A DNA stretch of 25,344 nucleotides from contig ONPH01000001.1 in the NCBI GenBank assembly GCA_900319655.1, positions 1-25,344 of the forward strand, given 5' to 3'. A model generated the notes under the pieces. The model was not told where the DNA came from, made no database searches, and worked only from the letters and a program-made list of their open reading frames with translations. The first letter of the stretch is position 1. Each line of letters begins with the position of its first letter. This document shows, piece after piece, positions 7,876 through 15,240 of this stretch. Source of the stretch: an uncultured Eubacteriales bacterium (GTDB lineage Bacteria; Bacillota; Clostridia; Oscillospirales; Acutalibacteraceae). Made by a program: the position numbers and the translations under genes.

Positions 7876-8240
7876 TGCGGATAATCCGTAATTATATATT
7901 TTTGTTATCAGCCGTTTGTATTTTGTGTGCTGAATTACACGTTTGTTTATCGCGATTAAAACGGATTGTGTGATTAACACGGTTCACGTTCCCCGGGCGG
8001 ACACATGGGTCCGCCCCTACGGTGTTAAGGAAATGTTGACGCTATCGGAAACGTCTGCCCCCTCCGTCATTTTTGCAAGCAAAAATGCCACCTTTTTCTA
8101 GCGAAAACGGCAACCCTTTTGTCACTTCGTGACATTTCCCCTGACAGGGGAATTTCCCGTTTTTGAACGGGGGAGGCTTTAAATTGGGTGTGGGCGAAGC
8201 CCACCATTAACTTTCAACTTTCAATTTTCAACTTTCAACT
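7876..8240. repeat. Gene-free mosaic of hairpins and tandem heptamers
   Basis: 365 bases without a credible gene. From 7995 on there are at least six compact inverted repeats: GGGCGGAC/GTCCGCCC (7995-8016), CATTTTTGC/GCAAAAATG (8068-8087), GTCAC/GTGAC (8121-8133), CCCCT/AGGGG (8138-8150), CCCGTT/AACGGG (8156-8171) and GTGGGC/GCCCAC (8190-8204). Four copies of YTTTCAA follow at 8211-8238. Base composition differs from the flanks. This looks like one or more interspersed extragenic repeat elements of the kind common in Ruminococcaceae genomes, but copy number cannot be judged from one window. Confidence 0.7.
8211..8238. repeat. Four tandem copies of heptamer YTTTCAA
   Basis: CTTTCAA (8211-8217), CTTTCAA (8218-8224), TTTTCAA (8225-8231) and CTTTCAA (8232-8238) follow without gaps and end two bases before the stop codon of the minus-strand PASTA/YARHG gene. 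A simple-sequence tract such as this can vary in copy number. Confidence 0.8.
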
Positions 8241-9059
8241 CTACCTATATCCCTTCTCCTCCATAACCGAGAGGATTGTGTTTACGTTGGTGCGTTCTAC
8301 CGCGCTGAGCACGTCCTCGTCAAAATCAGCCGCGGAGATTGTGCCCTTGTACCAGCTTTGCTTGTCAAAATACGCCTGAATACTCGGCGTGTTGAACTTT
8401 CTGCCGTGCCTTGCGAAAATTTCATTTAGCGCGAGCGTCATTTCGTTGTTGTCAAGTCCCGTGACCTCGCTCCTTGAAATTATGCGTTTATCCGAGCCGT
8501 CGAGAATGTAAGTTCCGCCGGTTTTCTTTTTGTCCTCTTTTTCGCCGTCAGCCTTTGTCGGCTCGGTCGAGAGCGGCTCGGCAGGCGCTACCGTTGCGGC
8601 AGGCTGGTTGTCGTAGCCCTTTGAAACGTGCAGAATAACGCGCTCGTCCTGACGGATTGTCTCCCCTGCCTCGGGCTCCTGGCTGATTACGTAATCGAGA
8701 TGAACCTCGTCGCTGTACTCGCGAACGATTGTGTAGCGCAGTCCGGCGTCGTTGAGCTTATAATATGCGTCCTTGACGTAGTAGCCGTGAACGTAGGGCA
8801 CTTCGACAAACGCCACGGTCTCGGGCTCGGTAGTGACCTCGGCTGTTGTGGGCACGGCGGTGGTGACTTCCTCAACCGTAGTCGGCCGGGTTTCCTCCTG
8901 CGGAAGAAAGTCTTTTATTAAATCGCGGTTAAAAAACCATACCCACGCCGCAGCGGCTGCCGCGAGCACGAGCACGATTATAATGATAACCGCGGCTATC
9001 TTGCCCTTTTTTCCCTTTTTCTTTGATGAATATATGTCAACGCTGTTTTGCTTGCTCAC
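8241..9059 (-). CDS. Membrane-anchored protein with PASTA and YARHG domains
   Basis: Encodes 272 residues. A basic N-terminus (KKKGKKGK) precedes one membrane helix (about 21-43), so the rest should face outward. A threonine-rich linker (55-82) leads to a PASTA-like domain (about 86-147; VPYVHGYYVKDAYYKLNDAG, then ISQEPEAGETI). A charged linker follows and a C-terminal YARHG domain (about 200-265) carries the core IFARHGRKF. PASTA domains bind muropeptides or beta-lactams in Ser/Thr kinases and PBPs; the YARHG role is unknown. There is no kinase or transpeptidase domain. The GTG start at 9057-9059 has TAGGATG upstream. The gene is monocistronic. Confidence 0.85.
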   Translation of the reverse strand: MSKQNSVDIYSSKKKGKKGKIAAVIIIIVLVLAAAAAAWVWFFNRDLIKDFLPQEETRPTTVEEVTTAVPTTAEVTTEPETVAFVEVPYVHGYYVKDAYYKLNDAGLRYTIVREYSDEVHLDYVISQEPEAGETIRQDERVILHVSKGYDNQPAATVAPAEPLSTEPTKADGEKEDKKKTGGTYILDGSDKRIISRSEVTGLDNNEMTLALNEIFARHGRKFNTPSIQAYFDKQSWYKGTISAADFDEDVLSAVERTNVNTILSVMEEKGYR

Positions 9060-9081
9060 AACACCACATCCTAACAGTTAA

Positions 9082-9110
9082 ATTTTATACGTTAGCGCAA
9101 AAAAAGTCAA
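9082..9110 (-). promoter_or_regulatory. Promoter of the PASTA/YARHG gene
   Basis: On the minus strand, TTGACT (9105-9110), a 17-base spacer and TAAAAT (9082-9087) stand about 22 bases before the GTG start. Confidence 0.65.
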
Positions 9111-9215
9111 TAGTTATCGAAAAACGAGGCTTTTGTGCTGACTGAGCGGAAAACGGCTCGCGGTTGAACATACGGAATTAATTGCATAGAAAAATTTTAT
9201 CAAAAAATGTAGATT

Positions 9216-9238
9216 ATTTCACTATGTTATGTTATAAT
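9216..9238 (+). promoter_or_regulatory. Extended -10 promoter of fakA
   Basis: A perfect TATAAT (9233-9238) with TGT before it (extended -10) lies about 43 bases before the fakA start. The -35 region is poor (near TAGATT at 9210-9215), as is common with extended -10 promoters. Confidence 0.65.
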
Positions 9239-9281
9239 GTCATTTGGTTGCGAATATAACTCTAAAGAACAGGAAGGTACT

Positions 9282-10934
9282 ATGAGCACTATATTAATGG
9301 ACGGCGCGCTGTACGCAAATATGATTAAGAGCGGAGCGGCGGAATTAAGCGATAATATAAAGCTTGTCAACGACCTTAACGTCTTTCCGATTCCGGACGG
9401 CGACACGGGCGACAATATGTTTATGACAATCGACTCGGGCGCGGCTCATTTGACCGACGAGAGCGAAACTTCTATTTTTAAGATCGCCGACAGAGCCGCA
9501 GGCGGTATGCTGCTCGGCGCAAGGGGCAACTCCGGCGTTATTCTTTCGAGAATTTTCGCAGGTATCGCCAAGGTACTTAAGGACAAGGACAGCGTTAACG
9601 TTCCGATGTTTTCAAAGGCGATGGAAAGCGGAGTCAAAGAGGCTTACGGAGCGGTTTCCGTACCCGTTGAGGGCACAATCCTCACGGTTTACAAGGACGG
9701 CGTGCGCTACGCCAACAGCCGCGTTACAAACGGCAGCAGCTTTGACGACTACTTTAACGACCTGATTTGGGAGCTCAAGCGCTCGCTCGACAGAACTCCC
9801 GACTTGCTTGCGGTGCTTAAAGAGGCAGGCGTTGTCGACAGCGGCGGCGCAGGCTTTATCTACATTGCAGAGGGTATGAAAAAGGCTATCGGCGGCGAAA
9901 TTCTCAGTGAAGGAGCACAGCCGCTTTCCGCGAGAAAGAACATCGACCTCAACGCCTTTACCGAGGACAGTGTGCTCGAATTCGGCTACTGCACCGAGTT
10001 TTTGCTCAGACTGCAAAAGGCGAAAATCGATATCGACTCCTTTGACATCGACGCGCTCATAAGCTGGCTCAACAGCGTGGGCGATTCGGTTGTCGCTTTC
10101 CGCGAGGGCACTATCGTGAAGGTTCACGTTCACACCAAAAAGCCCGGCGACGTGTTTAACTACGTTCAGCAGTTCGGTGAGTTCCTCACGATGAAGATTG
10201 AGAATATGACGCTTCAGCACAACGAAACTCACGCTCAAAAGCAGTTTGAGCCCAAGCCGAAAAAGCCGCATAAAAAGTACGGCATTGTCAGCGTTGCGAC
10301 AGGCGACGGAATTAAGGACACCTTCCTCTCCCTCGGCTGCGACTGTGTTGTTGACGGCGGACAGAGTATGAACCCCTCGACAGAGGATTTGATTGAGGCG
10401 TTCGAGGAGGTTAACGCAGATATCATTTTTGTTTTCCCGAACAACGGCAACATTATTATGGCGGCAAATCAGGCTGCGGCGCTGTATAAGGACGCGGATG
10501 TTCACATTATTCCGAGCAAGACAATCGGTGAAGGTTACGCGGCGATTTCAATGCTCGACACAACCTCGAACGATATTGATACTATCATTGCCGAGCAAAA
10601 GGAGATTATCGCAGGCGTTGTCACCGGAATGGTGTCAAAGGCGGTTCGCGATACCGAGATGGACGGCGTGGAGATTAAAAAGGACGACTACGTAGGCTTT
10701 GTCGAGGATAAAATTTACATCGACGACCAAAACCGCAAGGCGGTAGCGTTCGGACTGACCGAAAAGCTTGGCGCCAAGCGCTACGACATTATGCTCGTCA
10801 TCGTCGGCGAGGACGTTCCCAAGGAAGAATCCGACGAGATTTACAAGGAGCTCAGAAAAGCCTACCGCAGAACCGAAATTGTTATGATTGACGGCGGACA
10901 GCCGATTTACGATTATATAATTATTCTTGAATAA
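9282..10934 (+). CDS. fakA: FakA / YloV-type fatty acid kinase subunit (DAK2 domain)
   Basis: About 550 residues. The N-terminal DhaL/DAK2 kinase domain has the metal-ATP motif PIPDGDTGDNM (36-46) and the phosphate-binding GARGNSGVILS (79-89). A middle domain follows, then a C-terminal DAK1-like domain (from about 345, KYGIVSVATGDG). FakA phosphorylates fatty acids held by FakB (DegV family). An in-frame ATG at 9237 would add 15 residues, but the ATG at 9282 is chosen because AGGAAGG stands just before it and the family N-terminus begins there. It is the first gene of a run with a DegV gene and plsY. Confidence 0.93.
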   Translation: MSTILMDGALYANMIKSGAAELSDNIKLVNDLNVFPIPDGDTGDNMFMTIDSGAAHLTDESETSIFKIADRAAGGMLLGARGNSGVILSRIFAGIAKVLKDKDSVNVPMFSKAMESGVKEAYGAVSVPVEGTILTVYKDGVRYANSRVTNGSSFDDYFNDLIWELKRSLDRTPDLLAVLKEAGVVDSGGAGFIYIAEGMKKAIGGEILSEGAQPLSARKNIDLNAFTEDSVLEFGYCTEFLLRLQKAKIDIDSFDIDALISWLNSVGDSVVAFREGTIVKVHVHTKKPGDVFNYVQQFGEFLTMKIENMTLQHNETHAQKQFEPKPKKPHKKYGIVSVATGDGIKDTFLSLGCDCVVDGGQSMNPSTEDLIEAFEEVNADIIFVFPNNGNIIMAANQAAALYKDADVHIIPSKTIGEGYAAISMLDTTSNDIDTIIAEQKEIIAGVVTGMVSKAVRDTEMDGVEIKKDDYVGFVEDKIYIDDQNRKAVAFGLTEKLGAKRYDIMLVIVGEDVPKEESDEIYKELRKAYRRTEIVMIDGGQPIYDYIIILE

Positions 10935-10946
10935 AGGAGATTTACG

Positions 10947-11834
10947 ATGAGACCGATTAAAGTTGTAACAGACTCATGCTCAGACCTTACAAAAGAATTG
11001 CGCGAAAAGTACAATATTGATTATTTGCAGATGAACACCGTTAAGGACGGCGTTGAAACCCCTGCAAGCCTTGACTGGGAGTACTTCTCTCCGCAGGATT
11101 TATACGATACAATCCGCGACGGCAACCGCGTGACAACAACTCAGGTGCCCGCGCCTACCTTTGAAACCTTCTTCAAGCAGTGGCTTGACGAGGGCTTTGA
11201 CATTGTGTACATCGCCTGCTCTGGCAAGTGCTCCGGCTCGGTAAACACCGGAAAGGTCGTTGCCGAGGAGCTGTTGAAGGATTATCCCGACGCTAAAATC
11301 GCGAGCGTTGACTCGCTCAACGCCAGCATGGGCGAAGGCCAAGTCGCTATTAAGGCGGCTAAGCTCAGAGATGAAGGGCTCAGCTTTGAAGAGGTTGTCG
11401 CTCAGACCGAGGCCGCGCGAAACAAAGTTAACCAGTTTGTTACCGTTCACAACCTTAACGCGCTTAAGGCAGCAGGCAGAGTTACCGGCTCGTCGGCGTT
11501 TTTCGGCAACCTGCTTGGTGTAAAGCCGATTATTATTTCCGACAGCGTGGGCAACAATGTGCCGATTAAGAAGGTTAAGGGAAGATTTAACTCGCTCGAG
11601 GAGATTGTAAACCTCACCGCCGACGCTATTGAGGACGAGAATCAGGATATTCTCGTGGCTCACGCGGACTGCCTTGAAGAGGCTGAGGAAGTTGTGCAGA
11701 TGCTTAAGGAAAAGCTCCCCGAGGCAAACATTATTCTCGGCTACATCGGCCCAATTATCGGCGCTTCAATCGGCGCCGACGCAATCGCAATCTTCTCATG
11801 GGGCAAGGACGTAAGCAGGTTTGATCAGGCATGA
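10947..11834 (+). CDS. DegV-family fatty acid-binding protein (FakB type)
   Basis: Encodes 295 residues. It has DegV hallmarks: VTDSCSDLT near the N-terminus, the TTTQVPAPTFETFF loop, YIACSGKCSGSVNT, DSLNASMGEGQ and NALKAAGRVTGS. Family members bind a fatty acid in a buried pocket and present its carboxylate to FakA for phosphorylation. The ATG has AGGAG upstream, 12 bases after the fakA stop, and its stop overlaps plsY by four bases. Location directly between fakA and plsY argues strongly for a FakB role here, rather than one of the uncharacterised DegV roles. Chain preference cannot be read from sequence. Confidence 0.92.
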   Translation: MRPIKVVTDSCSDLTKELREKYNIDYLQMNTVKDGVETPASLDWEYFSPQDLYDTIRDGNRVTTTQVPAPTFETFFKQWLDEGFDIVYIACSGKCSGSVNTGKVVAEELLKDYPDAKIASVDSLNASMGEGQVAIKAAKLRDEGLSFEEVVAQTEAARNKVNQFVTVHNLNALKAAGRVTGSSAFFGNLLGVKPIIISDSVGNNVPIKKVKGRFNSLEEIVNLTADAIEDENQDILVAHADCLEEAEEVVQMLKEKLPEANIILGYIGPIIGASIGADAIAIFSWGKDVSRFDQA

Positions 11835-12460
11835 TGGTATTAATTCTCTGTATTTCGGCAGTTGTTTCCTACATTTTGGGCGGTCTCAACGGCGCGATAA
11901 TACTTTCAAAGCTCGTTTACAAGCAGGACATCAGGGAATTCGGCAGTAACAACCCGGGCTTTACGAACTTTAAGCGCACCTACGGCAACGGTATTGTGAC
12001 GTGGATGGTGTTGGTAATCGACATTCTTAAGACTGTTCTTCCTGTCTTTTTGACCGCGCTGATTATGCAGCAGATGTTCGGAATGTGGCAGTTCGGAGCT
12101 CAGTTTTCGGGCTTATTCTGTATGATAGGCCACTGCTTCCCCGTTTGGTATAAGTTCAAGGGCGGCAAGGCGTTCATCACGGGATTTGCGACGATTTGGT
12201 TTGTTGACTGGCGGATGACCTTGATGGCAATGGCGCTGTTCTTCATCATTTTGTTCACGACAAAATATATGTCGGTAGCCTCGTGCTCGGCGGCGGCATT
12301 CTGCCCGGTTGCGCTGGCGTTTTTAGGACCTTCAAACATTTGGGTTGAGCTTATGGCGATTGCCGCGGCGTTGCTCATAATACTCAGGCACTACCCGAAC
12401 TTTAAGAAGCTTGCGAAAGGCACGGAAAGTAAATTCAGTTTAAAAAGCAAAAAGAGCTGA
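11831..12460 (+). CDS. plsY: PlsY, acyl-phosphate:glycerol-3-phosphate acyltransferase
   Basis: A 209-residue polytopic membrane enzyme. The three PlsY motifs are seen: GGLNGAIILSK (17-27), FGSNNPGFTNFKRTYG (38-52; glycerol-3-phosphate binding) and GHCFPVWYKFKGGKAF (100-115; acyl-phosphate binding). It makes lysophosphatidic acid from acyl-phosphate and glycerol-3-phosphate. The ATGA overlap with the DegV gene suggests translational coupling. A strong terminator covers its stop codon. The second residue of the usual GSGNxGxTN motif varies (GSNNPGF), within the family range. Confidence 0.95.
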   Translation: MMVLILCISAVVSYILGGLNGAIILSKLVYKQDIREFGSNNPGFTNFKRTYGNGIVTWMVLVIDILKTVLPVFLTALIMQQMFGMWQFGAQFSGLFCMIGHCFPVWYKFKGGKAFITGFATIWFVDWRMTLMAMALFFIILFTTKYMSVASCSAAAFCPVALAFLGPSNIWVELMAIAAALLIILRHYPNFKKLAKGTESKFSLKSKKS

Positions 12461-12474
12461 GAAATCAGCTCTTT
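12451..12474. terminator. Bidirectional terminator between plsY and the sortase gene
   Basis: AAAGAGCTGA (12451-12460) pairs with TCAGCTCTTT (12465-12474), followed by T-tracts on both strands. The plsY stop lies inside the left arm. Confidence 0.9.
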
Positions 12475-12480
12475 TTTTAC

Positions 12481-12496
12481 GGGCGGATTACCGCCC
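12481..12496. terminator. Second small hairpin at the convergent junction
   Basis: GGGCGG (12481-12486), loop ATTA, CCGCCC (12491-12496), then TTTATTTTTT on the plus strand. It is a back-up terminator for plsY read-through, touching the end of the sortase gene. Confidence 0.7.
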
Positions 12497-12497
12497 T

Positions 12498-14188
12498 TTA
12501 TTTTTTCTCACAAATTACCAAATAACGGTCAAAGCCCTCGCCCTTGCTTTTAATGCAGGTGATGAGGGTTAAAAGCTGTCTGCCGTTTTGGATATAAATG
12601 TCGGCGGTCTGGTTGGGCTTTACAACCTTATAGTCGATTACCTTATAGTTAATACTTTCCCAGTAGTTGTGAATGGTCACGGTGTCGCCTATATCAAGCC
12701 GCCGGATGTTGTCGAAGAATATTCTGCCGATATAACCGGTGTGACCTGCAAGGGCAACGTTTGTGTCCTTCATATCAACCGGGAGCGAGGTTCCTGCAAG
12801 GTGAGCCGCGCCGCAGCTCATCATATCGTCGTTCGCGCCGAGGTAAACCGGAAGGTACATATCTATGCTCGGAATACTAAGGTAGCAGTAAAAATTTGAC
12901 AGTCCGTAATCACTCATTTTGAGCGCTGCCTTGGTATAGTCGCTGGTATCAACCGTGCCTTGGTGGTTAATCAGCCCCTTGTTATAAGCAACGCTGTCGC
13001 GGTGTAGAGCGTTCAGGTCGTACTCAAAAATCACCGGGGAATCCGAGGTGCGGTTGCCGTCGCCGTCAATAACATAGCCCTCGCTGTCAACCTCTCCGGA
13101 ATCGGGCTGCTTGTTGGTAATGGTTTGTGTAGCACCCGTAGCGGTAAAGGACTTGCTGTCCGAAACATCTATACTGTTTGAATCAATAACGTTTTTCTTG
13201 ATAACAGCGTTTGCTTTGTCGGGGGTATTTGTATAAGTGAGCTTTAACTTGGTCGGGTCGAATGTGCCCGTCTTGTTTGTCTTGAAAACAAACGATGAGT
13301 TAAGCGACTGAGTTGCCGTAGCAGCACTCTGTGCAACTACCGAGTTGTTGTCGTTAGTATCGACAACCACCCACGAGGTTTTGCCGTATGTAAAGACGTT
13401 ATCGCTCGGGAAGCTCTCGGCAACGTTTACTGTTGTACCGACAGTGAGCGTAAGTATAGCTCTTGCCGTTGAGCGCGTTGCTTGTAAAGTTGAACTGATC
13501 CGCGTTTTTAAGTGCGTAAACGTTCTTAATACCGTCGTTGAGCTGTCTTTGAGTTGAAGCTCGCGTTATTTGTAGGAGCAAACGATACCCAAGATGCATT
13601 ATTGGCATTACCGGACCATGTATTATTGTCATAGTTATAGCCTTCGCCCCAGTCGGTAATCTTAATGCAGTTGGACTTGCTGCCTGCGGTCTTACTTCTC
13701 TGGTTATCCCACATATATTTGGATACGTTCCAAACCTTTGAAGCGCCCGGGTTTGTTCTGGCAATGCGAACATGGCTGATCTTATCGCTCGGGATACGGA
13801 ACCTGTAAATATGATCCGCAAACTTGTCCGCTAAAATACCTTTTTGCAGAACATTAGAACCCGTAAACCAACCGTTGTTTGCAAAGTTTTCTTTAAACTC
13901 GTGACAGTAGTTTGCATCGTCGGAGTCGTTGTAGTATGTAAATACTCTTGACTCGGCGCTTGCATCATCCCATCTACCGCCGCCGCTTAAAGCCTGCGAA
14001 ACGTCAATGTAGATACACTCATTGTCAACAAAGGCGGATTCATCCTTTGCCGAAGCTGTCGGAATTCCCACAATTGAGATAGACAACATCATCAGCAGAG
14101 CCAGCAGCATCGACAAGGTTCTCAAAAACGAGCTTTTCCTTTTAGCCGTATGACGCTTGGTGAGTGAATGTTTGTTTATAATTACCAT
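12498..14188 (-). pseudogene. Secreted multi-domain protein with C-terminal sortase domain, broken by two frameshifts
   Basis: Three frames join into one protein of about 562 residues: 14188-13544, 13542-13450 and 13448-12498. One extra G at about 13543 and another at about 13449 separate them. The start at 14186-14188 gives a basic N-terminus and a signal peptide (LLALLMMLSISIVGIPTASA). An extracellular beta-rich region follows (residues 35-210). The last 140 or so residues are a class C-like sortase: LPVYLGAND, AAHLAGTSLPV, catalytic His in ALAGHTGY, Cys in TLITC and Arg in GFDRYLV, all intact. Without repair only the C-terminal frame could yield a sortase, with no signal. No LPxTG substrate gene is nearby. 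Confidence 0.75.
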
Positions 14189-14374
14189 CTTCCTTTCATT
14201 AGATTTTTCCGCCCAAACGCACGGTGTAAGCACACTGCACCGCTTTTTTACGCGCTTTGCGAAAATTGCGTTTCGAAGAATAGTCAATTTGGCAAAGTCA
14301 GCCATTTCGGCAAATAATGCCCAAGTGGCAGGGACTGCCGCAGGGGCAGAATTCACCAGAATGATTATTTTTCC
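14189..14374 (-). other. Long leader (about 186 nt) of the sortase gene with competing hairpins
   Basis: Between the predicted start of transcription and the ATG lies a leader with alternative stems. On the plus strand GGCAG-GGA-CTGCC (about 14327-14339) and CTGCC-GCAGG-GGCAG (about 14335-14349) share one arm and cannot form together. The frame continues open upstream of the ATG to 14356, but the signal peptide and ribosome site favour the start at 14188. I do not recognise a known riboswitch. Confidence 0.4.
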
Positions 14375-14380
14375 TTATAT

Positions 14381-14409
14381 CTCATAAATCTATGTTGCTT
14401 TTTTGTCAA
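14381..14409 (-). promoter_or_regulatory. Promoter of the sortase gene
   Basis: A perfect -35 TTGACA (14404-14409 on the minus strand), a 17-base spacer and a moderate -10 TATGAG (14381-14386). Confidence 0.55.
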
Positions 14410-14494
14410 GGAGAAACAAAGAAGAATTATATGAAAATTTTGTAATTTGTACATAATATTATGGCAAGTGCCTAAATTAGTGATAATTTTAGTT

Positions 14495-14526
14495 AAAAAA
14501 AGAGACAGGCAAAAAATCCTGTCCCT
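14495..14526 (-). terminator. Terminator of the small lipoprotein gene
   Basis: On the minus strand GGGACAGG and CCTGTCTC form a stem across 14501-14526, followed by a run of T (plus-strand A at 14495-14500). It lies about 20 bases after the gene's stop. Confidence 0.88.
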
Positions 14527-14543
14527 TGAAATATTGCTATAAT

Positions 14544-14951
14544 TCAATTCGTCTCCGTCGCCTTGGTGAAAACAAAAGATGTGGTTTCGTTGTTGTAGTT
14601 GAAGTTCAGCGTTAACATTCCGTCGGAATATCTGAGCTTTTCGCTCTTTCCGCCGTACTCAACATCAACCGAGGTCTCGTTAAAGGTGTATGTGCCGCTG
14701 TTTTTTGTTCCGGCTATAGTGATTTCGCAGCTTCCGTTGGATTCAAACACAAATCCGAATTTGTCGCTGTCGGTGTTGAGCTCTCCAAACTGCACCGTCT
14801 CGCCGTTAATCGTCGCGGTAGCAGGTACCCACTTGCCGACAATTTCATTGTTTTGCGCGTTATCGCCGCAGCCCGAGAAAAGCATTAGTCCGAAAACAAG
14901 GCACAGCGTAAGTAATGCCGCCGAACAAGCTGTTTTTACCATAAACTTCAC
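14544..14951 (-). CDS. Small lipoprotein with a lipocalin-like C-terminal domain
   Basis: Encodes 135 residues. The signal peptide ends in a lipobox, LMLFSGC (cysteine at 28), so it should be a lipid-anchored surface protein. The mature part starts NNEIVGKWVPATATINGE and has alternating beta strands (GSCEITIAGTKNSGTYTFN, LRYSDGMLTLNFNY). This matches the small lipocalin-like domains often found in clostridial lipoproteins. No function can be assigned. It has its own promoter and terminator, so it is monocistronic. Confidence 0.85.
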   Translation of the reverse strand: MKFMVKTACSAALLTLCLVFGLMLFSGCGDNAQNNEIVGKWVPATATINGETVQFGELNTDSDKFGFVFESNGSCEITIAGTKNSGTYTFNETSVDVEYGGKSEKLRYSDGMLTLNFNYNNETTSFVFTKATETN

Positions 14952-14981
14952 CTGATATCTAAAATTTGTTAATATTACACT

Positions 14982-15010
14982 ATTTTACCATTTTCGCCAA
15001 TATAAGTCAA
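14982..15010 (-). promoter_or_regulatory. Promoter of the small lipoprotein gene
   Basis: TTGACT (15005-15010 on the minus strand), 17-base spacer, TAAAAT (14982-14987) with TGG before the -10. Confidence 0.72.
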
Positions 15011-15087
15011 TAGAGTTAATGTCTTATACAAAAATGACGGAACGGCGGCGTTGTAATTCAAAATCTACGTTATATTTCTGTAAAAGA

Positions 15088-15117
15088 ACAATAATTCAGC
15101 CATTCTGCAATTATTGT
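15088..15117. promoter_or_regulatory. Candidate operator upstream of pckA
   Basis: ACAATAATT (15088-15096) and AATTATTGT (15109-15117) are perfect reverse complements. Inside them CAG (15097-15099) and CTG (15105-15107) pair as well, leaving one C bulged. The 30-base element is centred about 70 bases before the predicted pckA transcription start, a usual place for an activator. CTGCAAT also recurs at 15105-15111 and 15127-15133, 22 bases apart. Confidence 0.5.
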
Positions 15118-15138
15118 CTGAGAATACTGCAATATCAC

Positions 15139-15167
15139 TTGCAAAAAGGTTTTTATAATGCTATAAT
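15139..15167 (+). promoter_or_regulatory. Promoter of pckA
   Basis: TTGCAA (15139-15144), a 17-base spacer and a perfect TATAAT (15162-15167) with TGC before it. The transcript would have a leader of about 65 bases and the ribosome site AAAGGAG before the ATG. Confidence 0.82.
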
Positions 15168-15240
15168 AGGCTGTGCATAGGCAAAGCACATATAATAGTA
15201 TAATAACAGGCGGTTTCCGCCTTAGCAAAGGAGTAATGAT

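Noticed and set aside
8188..8379. Small plus-strand frame starting in the heptamer repeats
   Set aside because: It is simple-sequence translation (NFQLSIFNFQL) running antisense into the YARHG gene.
13399..13821. A separate gene in the middle frame of the sortase region
   Set aside because: Only its last 31 codons (13542-13450) look coding and they join the flanking frames; the rest overlaps the real upstream frame. It is treated as a frameshifted segment.
14189..14356. N-terminal extension of the sortase-linked protein to the ATG at 14356
   Set aside because: It would put 56 residues, including odd cysteine- and arginine-rich sequence, in front of a clean signal peptide; the leader also has hairpins typical of untranslated RNA.
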